A stretch of DNA of 64,000 nt from Chryseobacterium nepalense (GCF_023195755.1 NZ_CP096203.1:868001-932000), one strand, 5' to 3'; shown: positions 1 to 9,510, numbered from the stretch's first letter. Numbers and translations: made by a program. Notes: generated from the sequence alone by a model not told the origin.

Positions 1-197
1 TTTAAAGAGGCAGAATTAAATTGCGTTAAAACCAGGATTTTGTTCATTCCTGAATTTAAACAGTTGGAAATAGGAATATCTACCAACCTGTATTTTCCGG
101 CGATGGGAACTGCCGGTTTAGATCTTGTGAACGTTAATGGGAACAACCTTGTTCCTCTACCTCCTCCTAAAACAATGGAAATGACATTGCGATTCAT
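1..197 (-). CDS. glgC: Glucose-1-phosphate adenylyltransferase, N-terminal part (cut by window edge)
   Basis: Only the first 65 codons lie in the window. The protein starts [20 protein letters not shown] and carries the nucleotide-binding loop GGGRGTRL, then [19 protein letters not shown] and NCLNSG, which are diagnostic of ADP-glucose pyrophosphorylase. This enzyme makes ADP-glucose from glucose-1-phosphate and ATP, the first committed step of bacterial glycogen synthesis. The ATG at 195-197 lies 94 bp downstream of the glgA stop on the same strand, so it is the third gene of glgB-glgA-glgC. The opposite strand is open here too (1-306), but that is a shadow of this gene. The C-terminal domain is beyond the window. 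Confidence 0.93.
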   Translation of the reverse strand, partial: MNRNVISIVLGGGRGTRLFPLTFTRSKPAVPIAGKYRLVDIPISNCLNSGMNKILVLTQFNSASL

Positions 198-291
198 AAA
201 TTATTTTGCGTTTTATTTTATTAAGTTTACTGTTCTGTTTTTGGTGTCTATATATTTACTTCAGAAATTTAATTTCAGACAATTCTCAAAA

Positions 292-1698
292 TTAATTTTT
301 ATATAAAGCTATATATTTTTCTGCTGACTTTTCCCATGAAAAATCAAAATTCATATTGGCATGAATCAGATTTTCCATTACATCCTTTTGATTGTAAAGC
401 ATTAATGCCCTGTTCATGGCATGGATTACATCATCTATTCCGGGATAGCTAAAATTAATCCCTGCTCCACCCGTGGAAATATCAGCTACTGTATCTCTCA
501 GACCTCCGGTGTAGCGTACAATCGGTACCGTTCCGTATCTCATGGAGTACATCTGATTGAGACCACAAGGCTCTACCCTTGAAGGCATCAGCAAAAAATC
601 CGCCGAAGCGTATATTTTATGGGAAAGATGTTCCTTATATCCTAAATCCAAAGCAAAATTGGTATACGTATAATCGTATTCTTTAAGCTTATTTTCAATA
701 TAACTGTTACCGGATCCTAAAACCATGATATTGAGTGCACCGTAGCTTTGTTTAATGCTTTTCCAGACAATATCAGGAAGAAGATCGGCGCCTTTTTCTG
801 TGGCAAATCTTCCGATAAAGGCAAACAAAGGAAGCTCAGGCTTCAATCCATATTCTTTACAAAGTTTTTCTTTGCCTTTCCTTTTCTGCTCAACAGCATT
901 TTTACTGTTAAAATTAAAATCCAGCATCGGGTCGGTTTCCGGGTTCCAAACTTCGGTATCAATTCCGTTGATAATTCCGTATGCCTTACCAAATTCGTCC
1001 CTTACAAGACTTTCAAGACCGCGGAAGCTTACATACAGCTCTTCAAGATAGCCCTGAGAAACGGTTGTAAAAGCATGGGCACATTTGATCATGCTTGCGA
1101 GAGGATTGATCAGTCCGTTCCAATCCATTAATCCCCATTTATACTGATCGAAGGATGGAAGAAACCTAGCCATTTCCCAGCTCATCATTCCCTGATATTC
1201 GCCGTTGTGGATTGTTGCTATAGTTTTCACTCCTTTAAGGGAAGAAAATTCAGGACAATATTCAATCATAAAAGGAACCAATCCTGTATGATAATCATGG
1301 CAGTGTAAAACATCCGGACGGATATTCATCGCACTTAACCAGTGAAGAACGCCATGCTGAAAACCTAAAAACTGAAAATTTTCGTCCTGGTAGCCGTAAG
1401 GATTGTCTCTGTCTAAAAGTCCCGGGATTTTTACCATGTACAGTTCGAAGCCCAAAACATTTGATTTCTCCTTTAAAACCTGCACCTGAAGCATATTTCC
1501 TCCCTGGTGAATAAAGCCATCAAAAACTATGTCAAACTCATGATCGTAGACAAAAGATTTGTTGTACCAGGGCATAACAACCTTCGCTTCAATATCTTTA
1601 ATTTTATTCTGATATTTCGGCAAAGCGCCCACTACATCGGCCAAGCCTCCTACTTTTGCCACCGGATAACATTCCGTGCTTAGATGATAAATTACCAT
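292..1698 (-). CDS. glgA: Glycogen synthase (ADP-glucose, GT5)
   Basis: The 468-residue protein transfers glucose from ADP-glucose to the growing alpha-1,4-glucan. The N-terminus carries the substrate loop KVGGLADVVG (about residues 15-24), the middle has HCHDYHTG and TIHNGEYQG, and the C-terminal Rossmann domain has FIGRFATEKG and SRVEPCGLNQMYSMRYGTVP, the GT-B signature region of GT5 enzymes. Its length is typical for GT5 glycogen synthases. The ATG at 1696-1698 is 8 bp after the glgB stop, so the two genes are probably cotranscribed. The fold and motifs make the call secure; alternative GT4 assignments do not fit the N-terminal KVGGL loop. Confidence 0.95.
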   Translation of the reverse strand: MVIYHLSTECYPVAKVGGLADVVGALPKYQNKIKDIEAKVVMPWYNKSFVYDHEFDIVFDGFIHQGGNMLQVQVLKEKSNVLGFELYMVKIPGLLDRDNPYGYQDENFQFLGFQHGVLHWLSAMNIRPDVLHCHDYHTGLVPFMIEYCPEFSSLKGVKTIATIHNGEYQGMMSWEMARFLPSFDQYKWGLMDWNGLINPLASMIKCAHAFTTVSQGYLEELYVSFRGLESLVRDEFGKAYGIINGIDTEVWNPETDPMLDFNFNSKNAVEQKRKGKEKLCKEYGLKPELPLFAFIGRFATEKGADLLPDIVWKSIKQSYGALNIMVLGSGNSYIENKLKEYDYTYTNFALDLGYKEHLSHKIYASADFLLMPSRVEPCGLNQMYSMRYGTVPIVRYTGGLRDTVADISTGGAGINFSYPGIDDVIHAMNRALMLYNQKDVMENLIHANMNFDFSWEKSAEKYIALYKN

Positions 1699-1706
1699 TT
1701 TCTATC

Positions 1707-3653
1707 TTATCTTTTGTGGTGTTTAATTCTATTTTGCTTGTATTGCTTGTCTTTTCTTTTTAAAATAATCCCTGCCATCGGAGGAAGATTAAGGCTTATA
1801 GATTTCTGATGTCCCATATACTCCTCATACTGTTCATTAAAAATATCGGCTTTCACGCCGCTTCCTGCATACTGCTCATCATCGGAATTTAGAATTACTT
1901 CCCAATGGGTTCCTGCAGCTACACCAATTTTGTAATCAATAACTCTTGGAGTCAGGTTAAGAATTACCATGTATGAATCATCTTTTCGCTTTCCCTTTCT
2001 CAAGTAGATGTAGACAGAGTTATCCACATCATCTGCCTGTATCCATTCAAAGCCTTCCGGCGAAAACTGATTTTCGTAAAAAGCAGTTTCATTCCTGTAG
2101 ATATGATTAAGATCTTTTACCAGTTTCTGCAATCCTTTATGAACGGGATATACAAGCAAATGCCAGTCCAGACTTTTTTTGAAATTCCATTCATTGGTCT
2201 GCCCGAACTCATCGCCCATGAATAAAAGTTTGGCTCCAGGATGCGTAAACATATACACATACAGTGCCCGGAGATTGGCAAATTTCTGCCATTCGTCACC
2301 AAACATCTTGTAAATCAGGCTTGATTTACCATGTACGACCTCATCATGAGATAAAGGCATCATATAATTTTCATTATACATGTACATGGAAGCAAAAGTC
2401 AATTTATGATGATAAAATTTTCTGTCAATAGGATCTTTTTTAAAATAATCCAGTGTATCGTGCATCCAGCCCATCATCCATTTCATACCAAAACCTACAC
2501 CTCCATTGTGAACAGGTTTAGTAAGCATTGGAAAATCCGAACTCTCTTCAGCGATGGTAATAATGGAATCACCAAACTCTTTATACACTGCCGTATTAAA
2601 TTCCTGTAAGAACGTTTTTGCTTCCAGATTTACATTTCCCCCATAGATATTGGGTTCCCATTCGCCCTCATTTCTGGAATAGTCGAGATGGAGCATGGAA
2701 GTAACCGCATCCACACGCAGTCCGTCTGCATGATAACGTTCCAGCCAAAACATAGCATTTGAAATTAAAAAAGATTTTACTTCATTTCTTCCGTAATTGA
2801 AAATATAGGATTTCCAGTCGGGATGAAAACCTTTTCTCGGATCTTCATGTTCATACAGGTAAGAACCGTCGAATCTGTGTAATCCGTTGGCATCACCAGG
2901 AAAATGGGACGGAACCCAGTCCAGAATCACTCCGATATTGTTGCGGTGAAGCTCATCAATTAAAAACATCAGATCCTGAGGCGATCCGAAACGTGAAGTG
3001 GCCGCAAAAAAACCGGTAATCTGATATCCCCAGCTCGGGTCATACGGATACTCCATAACAGGCATAAATTCAACGTGCGTGAATTCCATTTCTTTGATAT
3101 AAGGTACGAGCCTTTCCGCTATATCGCGATAATTTAAAAATTTTTCAGGATCTTCCTCATTTCTCATCCAGGAAGCAATATGAAGCTCATATACGGAAAG
3201 CGGAGCTGTAAGGCTGTTTTTTTTCCAGCGGCGGTCCATCCATTCTTTGTCATTCCATTCATACCATGTTGTTGAAAACAAAGATGCTGCCTGAATATTC
3301 TGTTCCCAGCTTAATGCATAAGGATCACTTTTTTCAAGAATTTCTCCTCCGGCAGTTTCTATGGCATATTTATACAAGGTTCCCCAAGTAAGACCGGCAA
3401 TGAAACCCTCCCAGATTCCTGAGCCGTCCCATCTGGGAAAAAGAATATGATCTTTGGAATTCCAGTTGTTGAAATTTCCGATTACTGAAACTTTTTTGGC
3501 ATTAGGAGCCCAGACCGAAAAGTAAACACCCGGTATTCCTTCTTTTTCAGCAGAATGTGCCCCGAATTTATCATACAGCTTATAATGTTTACCTTCTCTG
3601 AAAAGATAAATATCTTGATCCGTAAAAAGTGTATATGTTTTAACCGAATTCAT
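1707..3653 (-). CDS. glgB: 1,4-alpha-glucan branching enzyme (GH13)
   Basis: This 648-residue enzyme makes the alpha-1,6 branches of glycogen. An N-terminal CBM48 module (about residues 40-125, with VIGNFNNWN) precedes the GH13 barrel. The barrel carries DWVPSHFPGD (245-254), DGLRVDAV with the nucleophile Asp315, AEESSDFP with the acid/base Glu at 369/370, and LSHDEVVHG (434-442). A GTG codon lies directly before the ATG at 3651-3653; I chose the ATG because it gives the cleaner start and bacterial genes strongly prefer it. It is the first gene of a glgB-glgA-glgC operon and is divergent from the esterase at 3872 across a 218-bp gap. The C-terminus is basic and lysine-rich. Confidence 0.95.
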   Translation of the reverse strand: MNSVKTYTLFTDQDIYLFREGKHYKLYDKFGAHSAEKEGIPGVYFSVWAPNAKKVSVIGNFNNWNSKDHILFPRWDGSGIWEGFIAGLTWGTLYKYAIETAGGEILEKSDPYALSWEQNIQAASLFSTTWYEWNDKEWMDRRWKKNSLTAPLSVYELHIASWMRNEEDPEKFLNYRDIAERLVPYIKEMEFTHVEFMPVMEYPYDPSWGYQITGFFAATSRFGSPQDLMFLIDELHRNNIGVILDWVPSHFPGDANGLHRFDGSYLYEHEDPRKGFHPDWKSYIFNYGRNEVKSFLISNAMFWLERYHADGLRVDAVTSMLHLDYSRNEGEWEPNIYGGNVNLEAKTFLQEFNTAVYKEFGDSIITIAEESSDFPMLTKPVHNGGVGFGMKWMMGWMHDTLDYFKKDPIDRKFYHHKLTFASMYMYNENYMMPLSHDEVVHGKSSLIYKMFGDEWQKFANLRALYVYMFTHPGAKLLFMGDEFGQTNEWNFKKSLDWHLLVYPVHKGLQKLVKDLNHIYRNETAFYENQFSPEGFEWIQADDVDNSVYIYLRKGKRKDDSYMVILNLTPRVIDYKIGVAAGTHWEVILNSDDEQYAGSGVKADIFNEQYEEYMGHQKSISLNLPPMAGIILKRKDKQYKQNRIKHHKR

Positions 3654-3844
3654 CACGGTTTTAGTTTAAATTTTATTATTTTCCTGAAAGTACTAAAAAA
3701 ATCAGAAAGAAAGGTTAATTATTATTGAAGAAATTATTATGTTTAATTACCCGTTATCACTAGTTTCTATCAAATATAGAGCTTTTTGAGGAGTATAAGA
3801 TCATTTTAAAAATAATTTGCCATAAAAAGATTTTATTATAAATT

Positions 3845-3852
3845 TATCTTTG
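3845..3852 (+). promoter_or_regulatory. Promoter -7 element TATCTTTG for the 3872 gene
   Basis: TATCTTTG fits the Bacteroidota housekeeping -7 consensus TAnnTTTG and ends 19 bp before the ATG at 3872. A TTTG at 3816-3819 could be the -33 element, but the 25-bp spacer is longer than the usual about 19. Confidence 0.55.
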
Positions 3853-3871
3853 AATTGTTAAACACACCTGG

Positions 3872-4993
3872 ATGAGATTTAAACTCCGTACCGAAGAACA
3901 TGATGAAAGAAATATCTACCTTACCGGAAATTTCAACAGCTGGAATCCGAAAGAAGAACAATATAGACTTGATCAGCTGGATCCCGAAAACTATTCCATC
4001 GAAATTAAAGATGAGTTTCTGCCTGAATTAATTGAATATAAATTCACCAAAGGCGGCTGGGAAAATGTGGAGCTCGACCAATACGGAAATATTACACCCA
4101 ACAGAAAGATCAATAAATCCGAAGCTGAAACTTCAGATGTGGTAAAAAAATGGAGACTCAATTGGGGACCTTTTAAAAAAGAGTTTTTTCCTATTGCAGA
4201 AGTTATTTCCGAAGCATTTTATATTCCCCAGCTCGAGCGTCACCGTAAAATCTGGGCCCTTCTCCCCTATGATTATTATGTATCAGGCAAGAGCTATCCG
4301 GTTCTTTATCTTCAGGATGCCCAGAATCTTTTTAATGAAGGAAGTGACTACGGAAACTGGGAGATCGACAAAAAGTTATCTCTGCTGACGGAATACGGAC
4401 GTGGTGATATCATCATCATCGCTATTGAACACGGAAGCGAAGACCGGATAAAAGAATACATTTTTGATAACGATCATATAGCAAACGGCTCTGAAGGCAA
4501 GAAATACATCCGTTTCATCACCGATACGCTTAAACCTTTTGTTGACGAAAACTACCGTACCAAAAAAGACCGGGACAATACCGGAATCGGCGGAAGCTCT
4601 CTGGGAGCACTGATTAGTATTTACAGCGGTTTTCTATATCCTGAAGTATACTCTAAACTGCTTATTTTTTCACCTTCGTTGTGGGTTGAGCCTAACAATA
4701 ATTTCCCAATGATGAATTTCAGGGTTCCTTTTGACATGAAAATTTATTTATATGGCGGAGGTAAAGAAGGCTCTAAAATGGTAAAAAGAATTCATATTTT
4801 CGAAGAATACCTGAAACAATGGGAAAAGAAAAACCTTTTCGATTTCGAATTCAGGACAAGTATAAATCCGGAAGGCACACACAGTGAATTTTACTGGTCT
4901 CAGGAGTTTCCAAGAGCTATCGAATGGCTCTATTATAATAGTAAAGAAAATCCTGTAGAAGTAAAATCCCGGCAAAAAATCAATAAAAATTAA
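3872..4993 (+). CDS. Esterase-D-family alpha/beta hydrolase with N-terminal starch-binding-like domain
   Basis: This 373-residue protein has two parts. Residues 1-95 resemble a CBM20/CBM48 carbohydrate-binding immunoglobulin fold (YLTGNFNSWNP near residue 16). Residues 105-355 are an esterase-D type alpha/beta hydrolase (PF00756) with nucleophile elbow GSSLG (Ser243), the sequence YPVLYLQDAQNLF, and a catalytic His at about residue 337 (GTHSEFYW). No signal peptide is seen, so it should be cytoplasmic. It sits between the divergent glycogen operon and a peptide-ligase cluster, and its stop is 3 bp from the next start, so it is cotranscribed with the M17 aminopeptidase. A glucan-related ester hydrolase and an accessory of the downstream cluster are both possible; the substrate is unknown. 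Confidence 0.8.
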   Translation: MRFKLRTEEHDERNIYLTGNFNSWNPKEEQYRLDQLDPENYSIEIKDEFLPELIEYKFTKGGWENVELDQYGNITPNRKINKSEAETSDVVKKWRLNWGPFKKEFFPIAEVISEAFYIPQLERHRKIWALLPYDYYVSGKSYPVLYLQDAQNLFNEGSDYGNWEIDKKLSLLTEYGRGDIIIIAIEHGSEDRIKEYIFDNDHIANGSEGKKYIRFITDTLKPFVDENYRTKKDRDNTGIGGSSLGALISIYSGFLYPEVYSKLLIFSPSLWVEPNNNFPMMNFRVPFDMKIYLYGGGKEGSKMVKRIHIFEEYLKQWEKKNLFDFEFRTSINPEGTHSEFYWSQEFPRAIEWLYYNSKENPVEVKSRQKINKN

Positions 4994-4996
4994 ATT

Positions 4997-6412
4997 ATGA
5001 AATTATTCAATAAAAAAATAAAAAATTACACCCAGATATTCCATCTTTTTACAGAAGAAGAATGGAACAGAGCTTCTAAAAATTTCAATAAAAATATTAC
5101 TGCTTTTTTCACGGGTAAAAAACACGAAGTGTTTATTAATGTGCAGGATGAAGGAGTTGCCTACTTCATTGGCTTAGGGAAAGAAGATTCACCGGTTTTT
5201 GAAATTCAGCAGATTGCTGTTAAATTCTCTCAGACGCAAAAAGAAAAGCTGATGGCAGTTCCAACATTGGTTGTTGGAGATTTTATGACGGAAAAGCAGT
5301 TTGAGGAATTCACAAAAGGTCTTCTCCTGGGAACATATCGTTATCCTTTTGAGAAAACCCACGCCTTCTGGAATCCAAAATTCGAACTTCATTTTGAAAA
5401 TTTAAGCCAAAAAAAACTGGATATGATCAGTCGAAAGTCTGAAGCGCTGAGCAACGGACAGACTGCGTGTCAGGAATGGCTCAATAAACCTGCAAATCTT
5501 AAAAGACCTGAAACTTTCAGTCTTTATCTAAAAACAATAGCTAAAAAATATAATTTTAAATATACTTCATTCAACAGGAAAAAATGTGAAGAACTGGGCT
5601 TAGGAGCTTACCTTTCGGTAAACCAGGGAAGTGCTTATGATGCTGCTTTTACAATTATTGAATATAAAACTGAGGTTAAAAATTCCAAAACATTCGGGCT
5701 TGTAGGAAAATGTGTTCTTTTCGACACGGGCGGAATTTCCCTGAAAAATCCGGATAATATGCATTATATGAAGTCGGATATGGGTGGGGCGACAGCCGTT
5801 TTAGGAGCCTTAATATATGCAGCAGAAATGCAGCTTCCTGTGAATATCATTGCAATTCTTCCAGTTACAGACAACGCGATTTCTCAGAATGCTTTCCTGC
5901 CAAGCGACGTCATTACAGCCTACAACGGGAAAACCATCGAAGTCCTGAATACAGACGCAGAAGGGAGAATGATTCTTGCAGACGGACTTTCTTACTTATC
6001 AAGAAACTACAAAACAGATATTCTTATTGATCTGGCTACCTTAACAGGCAGTTCGGTAAGAATGTTCGGTGATACCTGCGGAGCGATGTTTTCCAATAAT
6101 GAAGAGCTGAAAAATCTTCTTATAAAAACCGGTGACAAAACCAACCAGCGTCTTTGGAATATGCCACTTTGGGATATCTGGAAAGATGATATCCGTTCTG
6201 ATGTTGCCGATCTTAAAAACGTATCCATGAAACCTATTGGAGACTGTATTGTTGCCGCCAAATTTTTGGAGCAATTCATTGAAAACCATCCAAGATGGGC
6301 ACATCTTGATATTGCCGGAGTGGCTTTCGGAAATGTAGGATATGCCAAAGAAAAAGCAGCTACTGGCTTTGGAGTGCAGTTACTGGCAGATTTAATTGAA
6401 AATTATCACTAA
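4997..6412 (+). CDS. M17 family leucyl aminopeptidase
   Basis: The 471-residue protein is a two-metal aminopeptidase of family M17, which removes N-terminal amino acids from peptides. The catalytic domain shows GKCVLFDTGGISLK (237-250), MKSDMGGA (258-265) and the hallmark NTDAEGR (318-324). By alignment to E. coli PepA the metal ligands would be Lys238, Asp243, Asp261, Asp320 and Glu322, all present. It starts 3 bp after the esterase stop. There is no signal peptide, so it should be cytoplasmic. Downstream ATP-grasp and GCS2-like ligases make a dedicated role in recycling or trimming an amide-linked metabolite plausible, but a general peptidase role fits equally well. Confidence 0.88.
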   Translation: MKLFNKKIKNYTQIFHLFTEEEWNRASKNFNKNITAFFTGKKHEVFINVQDEGVAYFIGLGKEDSPVFEIQQIAVKFSQTQKEKLMAVPTLVVGDFMTEKQFEEFTKGLLLGTYRYPFEKTHAFWNPKFELHFENLSQKKLDMISRKSEALSNGQTACQEWLNKPANLKRPETFSLYLKTIAKKYNFKYTSFNRKKCEELGLGAYLSVNQGSAYDAAFTIIEYKTEVKNSKTFGLVGKCVLFDTGGISLKNPDNMHYMKSDMGGATAVLGALIYAAEMQLPVNIIAILPVTDNAISQNAFLPSDVITAYNGKTIEVLNTDAEGRMILADGLSYLSRNYKTDILIDLATLTGSSVRMFGDTCGAMFSNNEELKNLLIKTGDKTNQRLWNMPLWDIWKDDIRSDVADLKNVSMKPIGDCIVAAKFLEQFIENHPRWAHLDIAGVAFGNVGYAKEKAATGFGVQLLADLIENYH

Positions 6413-6515
6413 AAATTAGTTTATTACAAAAATTCTCTGTATAATTGAAACAGTATTTTCAAAATTGTATTTTATTTTAAATTTTAACACTAAATAAACA
6501 AATAAAAACAACTTT

Positions 6516-6523
6516 TATTTTTG
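6516..6523 (+). promoter_or_regulatory. Promoter -7 element TATTTTTG before the ligase operon
   Basis: TATTTTTG matches TAnnTTTG and lies 29 bp before the ATG at 6553 in a 140-bp AT-rich gap after the aminopeptidase. No good -33 TTG was found at the expected distance, so this is a moderate call. Confidence 0.45.
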
Positions 6524-6552
6524 AAAATTCATCAAAAACTAAAAAACATTAT

Positions 6553-7764
6553 ATGGAGAAGAAAACAATAGTATGTATTTCGTGCTATTATAAGGGGTAT
6601 GACTTCATGGATGAAATGAAAAACCTCGACAACAAGGTAATTTTGGTGACTTCCGAAAACCTGAAGGAAAAAAACTGGCCATGGCATGCTATCGATGAGG
6701 TTTTCTATATGCCCGAGCTAAAACCTTCCGTTTGGAATCTTGATCATCTTATCCAGGGCTTTTCCCACCTCATGCAGACGAGAAAAGTGGATGCTGTGGT
6801 TGCCCTTGATGATTATGATGTAGAAAAAGCAGCTCTGATCCGTGAAACATTCCGTATTCCCGGGATGGGCCAGACCACGCACCGATATTTCAGAGATAAA
6901 TTGGCGATGAGGCAGAAAGCAAAGGATTCTGGAATCAATGTTCCCGAATTTACAGCTGTTTTCAATAATGATGAAGTAAACCTTTTTGTTGATAAAGTAT
7001 CTCCTCCATGGGTACTGAAACCCCGCTCCGAAGCCTCTGCATCCGGCATCAAAAAACTGGCATCCAAAGAAGACCTTTGGGAAGAACTCAATAAACTTGG
7101 TGAAGAACGGCATTTATTTCTGCTGGAAAGCTTTAAGCCCGGCGATGTATATCATGTTGACAGTCTGACTTTTAATAAAGAAACGACTTTCACTTCCGCT
7201 TCAAAATATTTAGCACCACCCATGCAGGTTTCTCATGAAGGCGGTGTTTTCAGGACAAAAACCCTGGGAAGATATTCCGATGAATTTAAAGCTCTTGAGG
7301 CTGCCAATATAAAAGTCCTTTCCAGCTTTGGACTGATGCACGGTGCAACCCACACAGAGTTCATCAAAAGTAACGAAGACGACAAATATTATTTTCTTGA
7401 AACTTCTTCACGTGTGGGAGGCGCCCATATTCCTGATCTGGTAGAAGCATCAAGCAGCATCAATATATGGAGAGAATGGGCCAGAATTGAGGACGCTTTG
7501 TTAAAGGGGAAACACTACGAAGTTTCAAAACCTACAGGATACTATTCGGGATTAATTATTGCTTTGATCAAAAACAAAAATCCTGATTATGAAGAATTTG
7601 AAAGTCCGGAAACTGTAAAATTCTTACCCATTGAACATCATGTAGGAATTGTTTACAAATCCAATGATCCTATCATTATTCAGGAAAGGCTTGACAGCGC
7701 TGCAGAGAAAATCCTTGCCGAAATGCTGAATATTCTTCCTCCTAAAAGTAAACCGACAAGCTGA
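6553..7764 (+). CDS. ATP-grasp carboxylate-amine ligase (biotin-carboxylase-like type)
   Basis: This 403-residue protein has an N-terminal Rossmann-like preATP-grasp domain (VVALDDYDVEKAAL, residues 82-95) and an ATP-grasp domain with the lysine strand PWVLKPRSEASASG (152-165), the acidic strand HTEF (Glu269) and FLETSSRVGG (281-290). The last motif normally reads ExNxR; here the metal-ligand Asn is Ser285, although Glu269 and Glu283 remain. Members of this branch form amide bonds between amino acids or peptides through an acyl phosphate. It leads a compact series (6553-11529) with a hydrolase, another ATP-grasp enzyme, a GCS2-like ligase and a glutamine amidotransferase. The substrate cannot be read from the sequence. 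Confidence 0.85.
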   Translation: MEKKTIVCISCYYKGYDFMDEMKNLDNKVILVTSENLKEKNWPWHAIDEVFYMPELKPSVWNLDHLIQGFSHLMQTRKVDAVVALDDYDVEKAALIRETFRIPGMGQTTHRYFRDKLAMRQKAKDSGINVPEFTAVFNNDEVNLFVDKVSPPWVLKPRSEASASGIKKLASKEDLWEELNKLGEERHLFLLESFKPGDVYHVDSLTFNKETTFTSASKYLAPPMQVSHEGGVFRTKTLGRYSDEFKALEAANIKVLSSFGLMHGATHTEFIKSNEDDKYYFLETSSRVGGAHIPDLVEASSSINIWREWARIEDALLKGKHYEVSKPTGYYSGLIIALIKNKNPDYEEFESPETVKFLPIEHHVGIVYKSNDPIIIQERLDSAAEKILAEMLNILPPKSKPTS

Positions 7765-7804
7765 GAAGTTAGCGAAAATAATTGATTATCATTCACAATA
7801 CAAT

Positions 7805-8518
7805 ATGCCACATATAGAACATACAGATTATTATTCACATATTTTGGGAACAAGCATCAAAGTGGAAGTTACCGGACATTACGGCTACCCAATTATTATG
7901 TTTCCTACCTCACAGGGGCTTTATACACAAAACCACGATTTTCAACTGAACGGAAGTATCAACTGGTTTGTGGAGCAGGGAAAGGTTAAACTTTATAATA
8001 TCCAGACTATCGACAGCTGGAGCTTTTATGATGATAATATTCCGCCTCACCATAGAATTAAAAACTATGAAAGATACGTCCAGTTTCTGATTCAGGAATT
8101 TGTACCCTATATTCAAAAAATTCATAAAACTCATCGCGTTGCGGTTGCAGGAGCAAGTTTCGGGGGCTATCATGCGGCTAATTTTGCTTTCAGGTTTCCG
8201 GATGTTGTCTCGCATCTGTTCTGCCTTTCGGGCGCTTTCAGTATCAGAAATTTCATGGAAGGATATTCCGATGATCTCGTGTATTTTAATTGTCCGAGAG
8301 AATTTGTAAAGAATGATGAAGCCTGGAAATACAAGCATATGCATATTGTACTAAGTACTTCCGACCAGGACATCTGCAGGGATAAAAACATTGAAATGGC
8401 GGAAATCCTGCGTTCCAAAGGAATTGACTTCTGGTATGATGAAAGAAAATGGATTAACCACGACTGGCCACTGTGGAGAATGGTTTTCCCAACATTTATC
8501 GGAGCATTTTTCTCTTAA
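7805..8518 (+). CDS. Esterase family alpha/beta hydrolase
   Basis: The 237-residue protein belongs to the esterase-D-like (PF00756) alpha/beta hydrolases. The nucleophile elbow is GASFGG (Ser118), the likely acid is near Asp188 (TSDQD), and the likely His is 219 (WINHDW). There is no signal peptide. It sits between two ATP-grasp ligases, 40 bp after the first and 38 bp before the second, so it is probably part of the same transcript. In amidoligase clusters such hydrolases may release, transfer or proofread the product; whether it is an esterase, amidase or acyltransferase cannot be told here. Confidence 0.82.
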   Translation: MPHIEHTDYYSHILGTSIKVEVTGHYGYPIIMFPTSQGLYTQNHDFQLNGSINWFVEQGKVKLYNIQTIDSWSFYDDNIPPHHRIKNYERYVQFLIQEFVPYIQKIHKTHRVAVAGASFGGYHAANFAFRFPDVVSHLFCLSGAFSIRNFMEGYSDDLVYFNCPREFVKNDEAWKYKHMHIVLSTSDQDICRDKNIEMAEILRSKGIDFWYDERKWINHDWPLWRMVFPTFIGAFFS

Positions 8519-8556
8519 ATTTAAAAATACGATTAACAAATATTAAAAAATAGATT

Positions 8557-9510
8557 ATGGTTAAAAAAGTTGGAATACTATTCGGAATGGAAGATACTTT
8601 TCCCTGGGCATTTATTGATAAGGTAAATGAACTCGGTAAAGGCGAAATTATTGCAGAACCGGTAAGTATTGATAAACTTGAACAAGGCGCAGATTACGGA
8701 TATGCCGTAATTATTGACAGAATTTCCCAGGATGTTCCGTTTTACAGAGCTTATCTTAAAAATGCTGCATTAAATGGTACCTATGTCATCAATAACCCGT
8801 TTTGGTGGAGTGCCGATGAAAAGTTTTTCAATAATGCTCTGATGACAAAACTTGGGATCCCATTACCTAAAACCGTACTGCTTCCTTCTTATGAAAGACC
8901 GGAGAACACTTCGGAAACATCTTTCAGAAATTTAAAATTTCCTCACGACTGGGATTATATTTTTAATTACGTAGGTTTTCCAGCTTACATGAAACCTCAC
9001 GATGGCGGAGGATGGAGAAATGTATACCGCGTAGAAAGTCCTGAAGATCTTTGGGCAAAGCATTCGGAAACAGAACAGCTGGTGATGATGGTACAGGAAG
9101 AAATAATTTTTGATGATTATTACAGAGTATATTGTCTGGGTAAAAAATATGTTCACATTATGCCCTATGAACCCCGAAACGTACACCATCTACGATATGC
9201 AACAACGCATAAAACCCAGGGTGAAGAGCTGGAAAAATTATTAAAAACCATTCATGATTATACCATTACAATGAATGAAGCCTTAGGCTATGATTTCAAT
9301 ACGGTAGAATTTGCCGTGCGGGACGGAATTCCTTACGCCATCGACTTCTGCAATCCTGCCCCGGATGCAGACAGGAATTCTGTAGGTGAAGAAAACTTTG
9401 CATGGATTGTTGAGCATGCCGCAAAACTTGCTCTGGAAAAAGCAAAAGAATACGTTCCGGGAAAACCGAATATCTCCTGGGGAACTTTCGTAAAAGATTC
9501 TGTACAATAA
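8557..9510 (+). CDS. ATP-grasp ligase, RimK/glutathione-synthetase-like
   Basis: This 317-residue protein shows a second, different ATP-grasp type. Visible motifs are the lysine strand FPAYMKPHDGGGWRNVYRV (141-159), with a glycine-rich loop, and the metal-binding end VEFAVRDGIPYAIDFCNP (250-267), with Glu251, Asp263 and Asn266 all in place. The N-terminus (KKVGILFGMEDTFPWAFIDKV) is a preATP-grasp domain. Enzymes of this kind join an amino acid to a carboxylate with ATP. It is 27 bp upstream of the GCS2-like ligase. All catalytic positions appear intact, unlike the Asn-to-Ser change in the 6553 ligase. The substrate is unknown. Confidence 0.84.
   Translation: MVKKVGILFGMEDTFPWAFIDKVNELGKGEIIAEPVSIDKLEQGADYGYAVIIDRISQDVPFYRAYLKNAALNGTYVINNPFWWSADEKFFNNALMTKLGIPLPKTVLLPSYERPENTSETSFRNLKFPHDWDYIFNYVGFPAYMKPHDGGGWRNVYRVESPEDLWAKHSETEQLVMMVQEEIIFDDYYRVYCLGKKYVHIMPYEPRNVHHLRYATTHKTQGEELEKLLKTIHDYTITMNEALGYDFNTVEFAVRDGIPYAIDFCNPAPDADRNSVGEENFAWIVEHAAKLALEKAKEYVPGKPNISWGTFVKDSVQ

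Noticed and set aside
40-306. Plus-strand frame of 88 residues at the left edge
   Set aside because: The opposite strand encodes the unmistakable N-terminus of GlgC (GGGRGTRL and [19 protein letters not shown]), so the plus frame is an antisense shadow.
748-1131. Plus-strand frames inside glgA
   Set aside because: Antisense to a fully convincing GT5 gene, with no start signal or family features.
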